Assembly: GCA_022560025.1 (NCBI GenBank)
Contig: JAFISE010000081.1
Location: forward strand, 62,001-126,000
Length of the DNA: 64,000 nucleotides
Source of the DNA: Stagonosporopsis chrysanthemi
Taxonomy: Eukaryota > Ascomycota > Dothideomycetes > Pleosporales > Didymellaceae
Direction: 5' to 3'
The translations under genes and the position numbers were made by a program. How positions within the stretch are numbered: position 1 is the first letter of the stretch; every line of letters starts with the position of its first letter. The notes under the pieces are model-generated. The model made no database searches. It saw only the letters and a program-made list of their open reading frames with translations, and was not told the DNA's origin. Shown piece after piece: positions 22,962-34,092 of this stretch.

Positions 22962-24674
22962 TCAACCAAGCAGATCGCCCAGAGCACCACCGGCCGGCTT
23001 CGGTCCTTGTTGCGGCGACTGCGCAGCGGGCGTGCTGGGGCTGGAAGCAGGCGCGCCCCAGAGACCCTGGCTCGTCTTCTGCTTCGCCAGATCGCCCATG
23101 GTGACCTTCTGCGACGGCGTCTGGGCCTTCTTCGACGACACCCCGCCCAGCAAAGACGCGAATGCGTCACCGCCAGCCTTCTTGGGCGCACCGCCTCCAA
23201 GACCGCCTGGCGACTTGACCGACCCGGGCGTCGGGACGCTCCCTGGCGCAGGCTGAGGCACCGAAGTGAAGTAGTTGGGGCCCGTGGCCTGGTAGCCGGT
23301 CGGCTTGGGGGGCTGCGAGAAGCTCGAGCTCATCGATGCCGGCTGCGCAGGAGGGGACATGATGCGGTTCGCCGAGGGCGCAGGAGACACGGTCGCGAAG
23401 AGGTCGTTGAGGTTGCTGTTCTGCGCCGCCGACTGAGGCTGCGGTGCAGCAAATTGCGTCGCCGAGTTGATCGTCGACGTCGACGCTGGGGTACCAATGC
23501 CGAATCCAGCTGGCTTGGCAGCAGGCACAGGTGCCGCAGACTGGAAGTCGTCAAAGTCATCGTCGTCATCAAGCGCGTTGCTAGCCGCTGGCGCTGCCAC
23601 GGCCTTGCCTGACGAGCTCGCAGCGGGAGCAGGCTCGTCATCCCAAGCAAGCAGGTCGACTACAGGCTCAGGCTCCTTGGGCTTCGGCGGCTCGGCCTTC
23701 TTGGGCTCTCTTCTTGTTGATGTGGTGGTCGGCTCCTTTCGTCGTGGCGGGCTCGCAACGTTGTCGCCCTCGTCGTACTCGTCGTATTCGTCGAACCGAT
23801 CGCGTCGCTGCTGTGTCTCGTTGAAGCTGGGATCTTGCCCGCCAAAACCACCTCCATCTCCATAGACACCGCCTGAGTGGCCGCCGTACTCGGCAGACTC
23901 GCTCCCAAATCCACCGTATCTGCTGCTGCTGCTGCCGGAGAAGCCGCCGCCCAGGCCCATGCCGCCCTCGACGCCGCCAAACTTGTTGCGGTTGGAGCGC
24001 GCCTTCTTGCGCTCAGAGCGAATGCGGTCGACGTCGCTCAGGAGGTCTGCAAGCTCCTTGGCCCTGTTTCTGACGTTAATGCCCTGATCCTTGCCGTTCT
24101 GGTCGATGAAGTGGAACTGCCGCAGCATCTTGAGGAGCGAGACGTGGGACCGCGCATCGTCGATGACCCGTTCGGAGCCGTTCTTGACGAGGAACTCGAG
24201 CAATTGGAGGCCCTGCAACGTCAGCACGGCGAGAGGACTGTCGCGGGCTACGCACCTTGTAGATCTGCCTCCACTCCTCAGACGACTTTTCTGTGAAGCG
24301 CTTGTAGATCATGGGCATGATCTCATTCAGCAGCTGGCTGTTGCTGTCAGCGGCGCCGGCTGCGCGCGTGGTGAGAGACATACTAGTTGAATGTGGCGTT
24401 GGCAATCTCCTGCATCAGCGTCGAGGAAGCACCTGGTCATGTTGAGCTGCGTTTGCGTAGACGGCCGTATCTGACATACCCCATGGCTCGTTGTTGGTAG
24501 CCTCGCGGACCTTGGCCTCCATCTCGGTGAAGTTCATCACGGCTGCAGGGCCACGTTAGCGGTAGCCAGCTGGCGTCTTGCGTCGCGCGCACCATTTTGA
24601 GCCTTGCGGAATCCCGCCTTGAGGTCGTAGAGCGTGAGATTGCTCACTTGGTCCTTCAGGCTGTTGAAATCCAT
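22962..24674 (-). CDS. Epsin-like ENTH-domain clathrin adaptor (Ent3 type)
   Basis: Five exons on the minus strand: 24593-24674, 24480-24542, 24384-24432, 24256-24343 and 22962-24212, giving about 510 aa. Splicing yields MDFNSLKDQVSNLTLYDLKA, then VMNFTEMEAKVREATNNEPW, GASSTLMQEIANATFNYNSQ and GLQLLEFLVKNGSERVIDDA, a complete ENTH domain of about 160 aa. The disordered tail has an acidic-phenylalanine motif (DDDDDFDDFQSA) of the kind that binds the gamma-ear of AP-1/GGA, plus many proline and phenylalanine motifs. This points to trans-Golgi/endosome traffic (Ent3, epsinR) rather than plasma membrane endocytosis. The four small introns in the ENTH region contrast with the intronless tail. Confidence 0.92.
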
Positions 24675-25561
24675 GGTGGCTGGCTGGCGTTGTCGCGTTC
24701 GTCAGGGCGGTCGAGTCGGAGGGAGGGTCGAAGGGCAGCAGTTGGGCGCAACTTGGCTGCAGGGCGTAGGGCTGCGTCTGGCTTGGTGCAAAGGCGAGGT
24801 CACTGCAACTGAGAGAAGACGCGCCCGAGAAGCAGAGCGGTCCGGGGACGAATATCAATGGCGGACTCGACTCTTCAAGGGCGCATGTTGGTCGACGGGG
24901 TGCTCGGAGGTGAGCGGTGCGATCGACGGCTGCACGTGACTGACTCTGACGTTGCCGGGCGATGCGGCTGAGCACAGCAGGCAAGACAGCTACGGATGGA
25001 TGGAAGCAAGCATGCAACTGTCGCTGGAGCTGCGCAAGACACCAGTCTGCAATCTGTCTCACTTCGACCGGCAGCGATGCACGCAAGCGGTCGCCGTGTT
25101 TGTGCAGCCAGAAGCATCGCCGCCGGCAAACGGCGCTAAGAAATGAGCTCCAAAGCTCTGTGCATCGGTGGACTTTGATCTTTGATCCTCTGGACTCACC
25201 CTCGCCGCCATCGCCACCTGTACAATAGCCATCTCTCCTAGGTCAATTGCACCATAGCCAGCTGTCTGCATCTTGCACTGCATAGCCGCCCGCCGCTGCA
25301 CCTCGCTGCAGCCCCCGTCGCCGTCTGATCTCTCACGACGCGCTTTCCCATCACGTAGTAGCTCTCCAGCATCCACCGCACCGCCAAAGTGAGTGTGCAT
25401 CTGCTCGCCCCGCATTGTTGCACCCCCAGGCGCCATGGCAGCGCGTATCGCCCGCCGCGCGCCAGATGCACGCAAGAGGCACGCCGCCAGCGCAGGGAGC
25501 TTCACCGCGCCTAACCACGCCTGCTAACTGCTTACAGCCCCACACCACCCCGCCCCCCACC
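24675..25561. promoter_or_regulatory. Divergent promoter between epsin and cyclophilin genes
   Basis: An 887-nt gap between two divergent start codons. It contains a CACGTGAC E-box-like site near 24933 and pyrimidine-rich tracts upstream of the cyclophilin start. No gene recognised. Confidence 0.45.
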
Positions 25562-26448
25562 ATGTCTTCTTCTTCGACTGTCCTCTCGGCTTTCCGCCGC
25601 TCCACCGTTAACTCCCTCCGCCTCCAGGCCCCTATCTCCAAGCGCTTCTTCACCCCTTCTGCTGCCAACATGGTTGTCAAGACCTACTTCGACGTCAACT
25701 GGACCGGCCCCGAGGTCACCGTCGACCAGAGCGGCAACGTGACCAACGTCGGCCCCGTCAAGGGTAAGCTGCCCCGCCATGCCTGCTGCCGAGCTCTGCC
25801 AGCCCCGGAGCTCCAGCTGCTGCAGCGTGCATCCGACGCGCGCCATTGCTGACACGGTGCTTCACAGAGCAATCCGGCCGCATCAACTTCGAGCTCTTCG
25901 ACGACGTCGTCCCCAAGACGGTCGAGAACTTCCGCGCCCTGTGCACCGGCGAGAAGGGCTTCGGCTACCAGAACTCCAAGTTCCACCGCGTCATCCCCCA
26001 GTTCATGCTCCAGGGCGGCGACTTCACCCGCGGTAACGTATGTCGCGTCGTGCATGCCACCACCAGACAGCGCGCTGACAGCTCCAGGGCACCGGCGGAA
26101 AGTCCATCTACGGCGAGAAGTTCAGCGACGAGAACTTCAAGCTGACCCACAAGAAGCCCTTCCTCCTGTCCATGGCCAACGCCGGCCCCAACACGTACGT
26201 GCAGCACGGCAGCTCGGCCTCGCCTCAGCTAACACAGGCTAACACCCTCCAGCAACGGCTCGCAGTTCTTCATCACCACCGTCGTCACCTCGTGGCTGGA
26301 CGGCAAGCACGTCGTCTTCGGCGGCGTCCCCGACGGCGACGTCGACTCGTACAAGGTTGTCAAGTCGATCGAGGCCTGCGGTAGCGGCAGCGGCTCCATC
26401 AAGTACAAGGAGGGCCCGCCCACAATTGTCGGTGCCGGCGAGCAGTAG
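25562..26448 (+). CDS. Cyclophilin (peptidyl-prolyl isomerase) with probable mitochondrial leader
   Basis: Four exons: 25562-25763, 25868-26037, 26088-26194 and 26253-26448, giving about 224 aa. Residues 1-36 (MSSSSTVLSAFRRSTVNSLR...) are Ser/Arg-rich with no acidic residue, like a mitochondrial presequence. A second ATG (Met 37, MVVKTYFDVNWTG) starts the normal cytosolic cyclophilin. Catalytic and cyclosporin-binding positions are present: FHRVIPQFMLQGGDFT, NGSQFFITT and the Trp in TSWLDGKHVVFG. The enzyme speeds cis-trans isomerisation of Xaa-Pro bonds. Between the two Met codons and the catalytic core there is a short insertion (GPEVTVDQSGNVTNVGPVK). In Neurospora one gene makes both mitochondrial and cytosolic cyclophilin, so dual targeting is plausible here. 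Confidence 0.95.
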
Positions 26449-27014
26449 ACGAGTAATGCATAGATGTACGGCAGAATCAAGGCGTTTTCTTCTCGGCGCA
26501 TTCGGCAGCTCTACAAGCAGCGGTGCCCCTCAGCTCAGTCTCGTCTTTCCCCCATTGCGGTTATTTCTTGCCTCTGCTGATGACGCCCATGTGCCCAGTC
26601 GCATCCATGCCCCATTGACGCTGTCTGGCCCTGCGCAACAGCTGTCCAAAAATTGTCGCGGCTGCCCCTCATTCCCAACAATGTCGCGAACTACCCCGCC
26701 ACGGCCGCTGTTAGCTCCAGGCCGCGGGCACGTCACCACCGACAACGCCCGACTGACACCCACCACCAGACTTCAACAGGCAAGGCTCCCTTGTGCGTGT
26801 CCACAAATGCCGACGCAGCCTCACGCCGGCGCACCTACACAGGGCGCGATGTTGACATGTGCACTAATCGCGCATCATCAGACGGCAACAGTTGACAGTT
26901 ACTACACTACTCGTTGCCATTGTCCTGTCCTAGACGCCAATTGAGGCCATTCCTCTGACTCACTGCTTGTGATGCTGCTTGGTTGCTTTCTAACGTTCTA
27001 CACAAATCACCGCC
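26449..27014. other. Intergenic between cyclophilin and PLP-enzyme genes
   Basis: About 565 nt containing the cyclophilin 3' flank and the promoter of the next gene. No coding feature seen. Confidence 0.4.
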
Positions 27015-28352
27015 ATGGCGCCCCTCCGCCCAGCAACACACGCCATCCACGCCGACAACCGCACAAACATCCTCACCGATGTTGCCCCGCCCATCCACAC
27101 AAGCACCACCTTCCGCTACCCCCGCGACCCGGCCAAGCTCGTGCCCGTCTCGCATGACGAAGGCGAAGTCATCGACCTCAGCACACCACTCATCTACTCG
27201 CGCCTTGCAGCCGCAAATATCAACCGCCTGGAAACCATCCTCGCGCCGCTCATCTACCCGCGCGCAGACGAGGCCGATCACGAGTCCCTCGCCAACCATG
27301 TCGTCAGCTACAGCAGCGGCCTGAGCGCCTTCCACGGCCTGCTCGTCCACGTCGTCCCCAAGGTCGTCGCTATCAGCGGCGGCTACCACGGCTGCCACGG
27401 CGTGCTGGACCTGCACAAGCGCATGCACGGCGTCAAGACGGTCGACCTGCACGCCGACGACGCAGCGTGGGACGCCAGCGGCATCGGCAGCGGCGACCTC
27501 GTCCACCTCGAGACTCCCCTCAACCCCACCGGCGAGGCCTTCAGCATCCAGAAGTACGCCGACCGCGCGCACGCCCGCGGCGCCCTGCTCAGTGTCGACG
27601 CCACCTTTGCGCCCCCTGGCCTACAGGACCCTTTTCAGTGGGGCGCCGACTTCGTCATGCACTCGGGCACAAAGTACATCGGCGGCCACAGCGACATGCT
27701 CTGCGGCATCCTGGCCACCTCCGCCTCCCCGGCAGGCCTCACACATGCCCACGCCCTCCGCGCCGACCGTATCTTCCTCGGCTCTGTGCTGGGGAACCTA
27801 GAAAGCTGGCTGGGCGTGCGCAGCCTGCGCACATTATCCCTACGCGTGCAGCGCCAGAGCTCCAACGCGGACCGCCTTGTCGCGTGGCTGCACTCCGCGC
27901 TGCACACCTCTTCCTCCCCCGACAGTGCCCTCGTCCGCACCGTCGTCCACAGCGTCGTCCACGCATCCCTGCAGACCGCCGACTTCCCCTGGCTCAAGCA
28001 ACAGATGCCCAACGGCTTCGGCCCCGTCTTCAGCATCTACATGCACAACGCGGCGCGCGCGCGCGCTCTGCCCAGCCACCTGCAGCTGTTCCACCATGCG
28101 ACGAGTCTGGGCGGCGTGGAGAGCCTGATTGAGTGGCGCAGGATGTCGGACGCGGGCGTGGATGAGCGGTTGCTGCGGGTCAGTGTTGGGGTGGAGGACT
28201 GGGAGGATCTAAAGGAGGACTTCTTGAGCGCATTTCGTGCGTTGAGTGGGAGTGCGGGCGGGGAAGGCAAGGCAGGCGAGGAGGGTGCCAACAAGGTGCA
28301 GGTCGGGCAGCAGGGGGCGCGTGTCGAGGGTGCCGCGGAGGGGAGCGTGTAG
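27015..28352 (+). CDS. Cys/Met metabolism PLP-dependent enzyme (cystathionine lyase/synthase-like)
   Basis: Single exon, 445 aa. The fold type I signature is clear: substrate/PLP region YSRLAAANINRLE, YSSGLSAFHGLL, GGYHGCHGVLD, ETPLNPTGE, the cofactor Asp in SVDATFAPPGLQ, and the PLP lysine in HSGTKYIGGHSDMLCG. The C-terminal domain ends around SLGGVESLIEWRRMSD and LLRVSVGVEDWEDL. These enzymes make or cleave cystathionine or related gamma- or beta-substituted amino acids. The divergence pattern (SGTKYIGGH, WRRM) is closest in my memory to yeast YHR112C-like proteins rather than to Cys3 or Str2/3. A short Gly/Glu-rich tail follows the domain. The exact reaction is not assigned. Confidence 0.88.
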   Translation: MAPLRPATHAIHADNRTNILTDVAPPIHTSTTFRYPRDPAKLVPVSHDEGEVIDLSTPLIYSRLAAANINRLETILAPLIYPRADEADHESLANHVVSYSSGLSAFHGLLVHVVPKVVAISGGYHGCHGVLDLHKRMHGVKTVDLHADDAAWDASGIGSGDLVHLETPLNPTGEAFSIQKYADRAHARGALLSVDATFAPPGLQDPFQWGADFVMHSGTKYIGGHSDMLCGILATSASPAGLTHAHALRADRIFLGSVLGNLESWLGVRSLRTLSLRVQRQSSNADRLVAWLHSALHTSSSPDSALVRTVVHSVVHASLQTADFPWLKQQMPNGFGPVFSIYMHNAARARALPSHLQLFHHATSLGGVESLIEWRRMSDAGVDERLLRVSVGVEDWEDLKEDFLSAFRALSGSAGGEGKAGEEGANKVQVGQQGARVEGAAEGSV

Positions 28353-29910
28353 ACATCGCAATAGATGAAAGCCGGTGACAAGCCCAATAGAGAAGATGTC
28401 AAACGCGACTTCAAACGCGTGTGTTCAAACCACCCCATCCGTCCGTCCCAGCCAACCCACCCACCTCATCCAACCCACTCAAACCGCACATCCTCAACCC
28501 CACAGCGCGTCCTTCACTGCACCCATTCCCCGTTCCGACTCCACTGCTGTGTACCGCGCACTACCTCATACCTCATACCTACATCCTCCCTCCGAGCTGG
28601 CAGCTGCGCGGAGATGTTTTAAGACACGTAGAAATAGATATAAGTGTAAATTTGTACAAACGTGGTGATTCTAATCCAACTCCAACTCCCCCCCCCCCTT
28701 CTGGCCATCGCCGTCACGCACACACCCGCTCGGAAAAAGCCCCCCCCCCCCCGGTACGCTCGCGAGGAGACAAAGCTCTTACGCCTGTGTCTCTCTGCCT
28801 TACTACTACTACTACTACTACTACTGTCTTCTTCATCTTCATCTTCATCTGATCATATGTACTCTACTCTACTACGAATCTATGGGTTTTCACACGTCAA
28901 GTTCCACGTACCCTTCTTTGTGCGAAGGAAAAAAGACGTGAGCTATACGCTTGTTTTGCAAGATCTCATCCATGCGACGTAGTGTATGTAGTCATTGATG
29001 ATTTGTGCTGGAGACGTAGAGAAGAGGAGAGGAGAGAAGAAAACAGTAACGACACACACAGGACCAGGACGCGATCTGCATATCTTTTTCTGACTAGACT
29101 ACGACGCTCTTTTTTTTCTTCTCTCCCTTGTTTCTCGCCTAAGCGATCGATCGTAGGAACAGTCACTTGCACCTGCGTCCGGGTCTACTCTACTCCACTC
29201 AAGTTAGCTACGTACAACGCCTACAACAACGGATTTGTGGACTGTGTTTTGCGCATCTTGATTGTCTTTAGTTCCTTTTGAACAGTCTTGAGTTCCTTGC
29301 TGCGCAGAATAGTTGCGGGGGTTTTACATCAAGAAGATACGCCCCTATGTACACTAGGGTCTTCGCGCTGTCTTGGTTACTATATCTTACGTCCCTGTCC
29401 TTGTCGAGCAGAAATATTTGGGTAAACATTGAGATCAAGAAGATTGTTTTCCCTCCGCTAGATTCCTTGAGTCTTTACTTCCTTACCGTGCAGGACAGTT
29501 GGGCCAAACATGATATCAAGAAAGTTTCTTAGAATAAATTTTTGATTTGATTTGATTTGATTTCGTGATGCCAAACCTCGGGAAAAATCGTCTGCTCGAC
29601 AAAACCGACTGGTCCCAAAGACCCAAGGGGCACGGAATCCCAACTCGAGATTATCCCGTGCTCCGCGCTATGCTGTGCTGTGCTGTGCTACGCTATGCAA
29701 TGCTAAACCGTACGTTCATGATATACGTGAGAAGAAGAAAAACGCTCAAAACACCCACCAAAAAAACAAAAACGCCTTGCTATGCCCACGCCCGGGTCTC
29801 AATCAAAACCCAAACCCCAAAACCCCCAGCTCCGCGCCATCAGACGCGCCTGCCACAGCCGCTGCGCACGCCCACATGCCAGCCGGCAGCGCCGCAGCGC
29901 CGCCCTCGCT
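28353..29910. other. Intergenic, 1.55 kb, rich in simple repeats
   Basis: This lies between convergent genes. It contains poly-C runs at 28688-28698 and 28740-28752, a (CTA)n run at about 28801-28826, TCATCT repeats at about 28828-28850, a (TTTGA)n run near 29540-29561 and CTGTG/GCTGT repeats near 29668-29690. No gene was recognised. Confidence 0.6.
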
Positions 29911-31374
29911 TCAGGCGCGGCCAAACACGGCGCGCGCGCGGCGCCACAGCTCAGCGCCCATGGCGCGGCGCGTCTCGTCGGTGCGCATGCCGCTCTCCTT
30001 GTTCTCGGCGGCCCTGCGGATCAGGAAGTTCAGACACTCGGTCATGGTGCCCCAGGCGAGCAGCTTGACGACTTTGGCGTTCTCGTCGGCGGCCATGGTG
30101 GGGTCCTGCACGAGGCTCTGGCTGATTTCATCGGCCATGCCCTGCAGCTGGGCGTAGGTCAGGCGCGGGAGCGCGGCGGGGGGAGAGACGAGGAGTTGCG
30201 AGGCGCGGATGGCTTTTGCGGCGGTGATGGTCGAGAGGTTGTGGGTCGCGAGGACGATGTTGACGGCAGGGAAGGGGGCGGATGGGTTGCTGGGTGCGAT
30301 GGACGAGCTCCATTGCTGGCGCAGGACGGTCGCGGCGCAGGCGTCGTAGCACGCGTCGGTGCCTTCCTTGGTGTCGAAGCAGACGCCGGCGGGCTCGGAG
30401 TTGAGGTATGCACCACGGACCAGCTTGACGCCGGCAATGTAGCCGCCCTTGGAGGCGGCTTCGAGGTGGGTTGCGATGCGGGCGGGAATGTCGCGGAGGT
30501 AGCATTGGTATGTTGTGTAGACGAGAGCACGGCCGTATTCCTTGGTGTTGTATTTCTTCTGCAGCGCAATGGTCCACTTCTCGAGGCCAATGTTGGTGAT
30601 TTCTTCCTCGGCGCCGGGAAGCAGGCACACGCCTTTGGCGGCGGCCGCGTCGCAGGCTTCGGTGATGGCAGCCCACATCTCGGAGGTGGCGTCTTGCTGG
30701 GTCTGCAGGAGGTGGAGAGCGTGGCGGCCCAGGCCGGACCATCTATTCATGTTAGTATGTTTGGTTTGATTGAAGTGGAAGAGAACTTACTTCAATCCAA
30801 TGAAGTCGCCCTCACTGGCCATGTCGACGCTTTTCATCATGCCCTTGCGCCAGACCTCAATCTCAGCTGCAGTCTCGGCCGCGGTGGGCTCACTTCCTCC
30901 AAGAACTTCCAGCGCGTACTCGATAATGACACCATCATAGCCGAGCACAGAGCGCGCGGCAGCAAGGTTAGGCTTCACCTCGTGGGCCTTGTCACCCGCG
31001 CAGAACTGCGCGTAGAAGGTGCTCTTCAGCAGCGCCCGGATGACGGGGTTGCGCTCGACATCCATGAGGTAGTTCTTGGAGTCGAGCATCTTGCGCAGGA
31101 CGGTGAATGTGAGGCCGAGCAGCGCAGGCGACGAGGACATGGCAGTGATGAGGTAAGAGCGGGCGACTGAAGATGTGGGCAGACGGGCCAGAACGGACTT
31201 TGGTGTGGCGCCCTGGCGGTATGTCTTGGTGGACAGCAGCTGTGCTGTAGGTGTTGGGCCCTGGAGGGCAGTGTTGTGGCGGGAGGTCTGGTGCACATTG
31301 CGGGCGAGAATCCTGGAAGTGGGAGTGAGGGTCATACGCTGGAGGCGCTGGGCCTGCTGGAAGCGGGAGCCCAT
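29911..31374 (-). CDS. PUT1: Proline dehydrogenase (mitochondrial)
   Basis: Two exons on the minus strand: 30791-31374 and 29911-30742, phase 2 junction through a 48-nt intron, giving about 471 aa. The first 60 residues are rich in Arg, Ser and Thr (MGSRFQQAQRLQRMTLTPTS) as in mitochondrial leaders. The FAD-dependent PRODH barrel follows, with YDGVIIEYALE, GLKWSGLGRHAL, KLVRGAYLNSEP (substrate/flavin region) and a C-terminal YGRALVYTTYQCYLRD-to-NFLIRRAAENKE region. It oxidises proline to pyrroline-5-carboxylate, passing electrons to the respiratory chain, the first step of proline use as nitrogen source. Confidence 0.94.
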
Positions 31375-32975
31375 TTTGAGGTGTTGTGTGTAGATGTCTC
31401 GATGGTAGATTGATGCGTGGCGGTTGTATACGTGATGGTCAAGGTGAAATCAGTGGCGGATGTGAGTGAAACGACGAGAATTGCAGGAGAGTTCAAATAT
31501 TCCAGCAAGAGCGATTCGATGGTCTTGTGACGGCCAGAACCGTACTTGACACCATATATACTTTCAAGGCACACTCAGGGTCCTTGCTGGGACGCCCATG
31601 AGATTGCGCGGTGAGCTCGGCCAGCGTCGGGGGTTTGGAGCTGCCCCATAATGCTCCAGATTGAGCACGTCGCACAGACCGCATCGGACTGTGAACGGAG
31701 CTTGTGTTATTGGCCAATGGCCGCCGCTGTTCCTGGAGAAGCACGGCTCGGCGTCGTCGGAAGGCATTGCGATCTCGACGTTGCGTCTCTGGCAGCTGGA
31801 CGCTCCCATCCGCGAGGTCTCGTGCAGCGCTCGGCAGCGCGGACGTCATGTCTAGCGTCATCGCCAGGCGCAGCCTCGACGATCGAAAGCCCCCCAAGAC
31901 AGAATTGCTTTTGTCTCCCTTTACTCTTGCGCGCCCGTCCGTTTCATCGCAACCATCGTGACCGACCACAACACCAGCTTCCCCACACTCGGCATTCCTC
32001 TCCAAAACGCGCTGCACTTCAAATCGCTAGCCTGCTTGCGCACATTCCTCCGAGCGGCCTGTCCACACGCAGCGAGCTCCGATCTGAGCCGCATGTGCCC
32101 ACTCCCTATCGCTCTTAAACTAACGACACCCCGACTGAAGTAATTTTGCGTGACAGCAGCAATTCTCCACTCCAGCTCGGCTGAGTCTGGCGCTGGCTCG
32201 GTCGTGCCATGTCTGCCGGTATCGGTTGTGCTGAGCAGCCCGCTGGCGCGAAAATTTCGAGCGCGAAGCAGACCGAACGCCGTGCGGCTCCCGTCGGTGT
32301 GGGGCTGGCTTCCTTACGCTAGACACTGCACGTGTGCTGCATTTCGCACTGCGCCTGCGATAGCGAAACGTGTGTTAGTTCTTGTCGATGCTTTTCCCTC
32401 CCTGAGTGGTGTTTTGGCCACAGGTTCTGGGCTCGCTTGGATAGGCGTGGACAGGCACGTGGTCGAAGTGTTTCCCCGCAAATCAAATTGAGTGATGTTG
32501 TGTTGCCACCTACACAGCTCCTCCCACACCGCTTAATAAAATAAGGCAATTGGATAAACTTCCAGAGCTGACAATACCCTGAAATTAGTAGTTTCGCATT
32601 ATCGCCGCGTGATGGGGTCACCGCCGTGGTTAGTGCGAACCTAGGAGCACGTCCAACTTTTGATGTGCCGCGGAATATCTTGACAATGCTATTGTTATGA
32701 TTGATCAGAACGTTGTGGGTCGAGTCAAAAGCCGGAGAACTTCAGTCATTGTTGTCATGGTACAGTTGCTTTGATTATACTTTGTACGTCTCCTCATCTT
32801 CACGTCCCACCCAGCCTGCCAGAGTACTCCAAACGCCATACTTGAAAATACTTCGTTGACGTTCATTCGAGACCATGTCGTCTCAAAGGCATTTCTTCCA
32901 GCTCGCCCGCCCGACTGCTCTTCACCTTCCCAATGCCGCCGTGTCCTCCTCACCATGAACCCTGCCATCCCCCTC
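31375..32975. other. Intergenic, 1.6 kb
   Basis: Contains the proline dehydrogenase promoter region and the 3' flank of the next hypothetical gene. Several overlapping short frames occur at 31650-32120 on both strands, but none has family or splice support. Confidence 0.4.
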
Positions 32976-33683
32976 CTATCTCGGCCCCACCACTTGTCCC
33001 TCCTCCGCCGCGAAGTCCGCGAAACTTGGCAGAGGAGTTGCGCCAGGCGCGAAGACTGCCGATGGAAGTGGAAGGAACTGAGCTCGAGTCGAAGGCTCTC
33101 GCAAGTTACTATCACTCATGGCCGTCCTCAGCGGCTCGAGTGTGCTGGTCAACCACTCTTCCGGGAGTGCAGGCCTGGTGGAGAGGCGATTGCCGGGGGA
33201 ATCTGCTGCTGCGAGTGCCTCGTCCATGGCTCGGTCAGCTTCGTCTCCAGAGAGCGGCTCGTCCACCTCGTCTTGAGATCCTGGCGACAGAGGACGTCCT
33301 GGACAGTGCGCGGGCATGGCGTCGTAGCGGCCCGGCATTGGAGGCAGCGCCGTGATCTCGTTGTCGTCGAGAGACGAAGACCGCGCCGTGACTTCCTCGC
33401 GCTCCTCGATCGTCTGCAGACCAACACCTGATGACGACGCTGGCGGCTCGATCGGCCGGTCCATGTGCTCCTCGAGTCGCTGAGCGATCGCAAACTCCTT
33501 CAAGGCGCGCTTCTTACGCAGCTCGGGGCGAAACACTTCCTTCGTCTTCTGCCACCAGCCCAGACGCTGCAGCAGCGGCTCCTCTCTAGTCGAGTGGCCG
33601 GCGGTAGCGGCCGCAGCGGCAGCGATTTCGCGCTTCCTGCGGTCCTCGTCTACCTTCAACGACATGTCGATGAAGGTAGCCAT
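32976..33683 (-). CDS. Hypothetical protein, 235 aa
   Basis: Single exon. The N-terminus MATFIDMSLKVDEDRRKREI is followed by an Ala run, then a basic, amphipathic stretch (LGWWQKTKEVFRPELRKKRA, about residues 41-60) that could be helical. The remainder is Ser/Pro/Glu-rich and probably disordered. No signal peptide, transmembrane segment or known domain is recognised. Coding likelihood rests on length and on regular GC-rich third positions. Confidence 0.6.
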   Translation of the reverse strand: MATFIDMSLKVDEDRRKREIAAAAAATAGHSTREEPLLQRLGWWQKTKEVFRPELRKKRALKEFAIAQRLEEHMDRPIEPPASSSGVGLQTIEEREEVTARSSSLDDNEITALPPMPGRYDAMPAHCPGRPLSPGSQDEVDEPLSGDEADRAMDEALAAADSPGNRLSTRPALPEEWLTSTLEPLRTAMSDSNLREPSTRAQFLPLPSAVFAPGATPLPSFADFAAEEGQVVGPR

Positions 33684-34092
33684 TGTGCTCCACGCGAGTT
33701 AGCGAGCCTGTGCACGTATGTATATTAACTACGCGCATGACGTACTTAGAGTTGAGTATTGTTATATGTTAAGTTGGTGGTCGTTGAAGTCGAGCGAGCG
33801 TGAGTAAGTGAGTGGGATAGAGAAGTGAGTGGCGGGGATACAAACAGTGAGTGAGAAACTTATAAACAGGCTGCGAACGCACGAGGCCCTACCCGTCACG
33901 GTTCTGCCGGGGTGGAAGATGGTAAATCGCCCAATCGGGAGCACAACAAACTTGGCCTTTCACCTCGAAAACACCTTGGAACGCGTCTCACAAGAAGCAG
34001 ATGGTGAAGCCTTGATCAGGCTGTGACGTCGGTACATCCGCAGCCATGTCTGGGATGTGTATATAAAGGCGAGAAGTTGAAGACGGTAATAT

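Noticed and set aside
26357..26944. A 195-codon frame overlapping the end of the cyclophilin gene
   Set aside because: It overlaps the conserved last cyclophilin exon in another frame and shows no family features.
29782..31170. A 462-codon open frame antisense to proline dehydrogenase
   Set aside because: Same reason: the sense strand has a full conserved enzyme with a supported intron.
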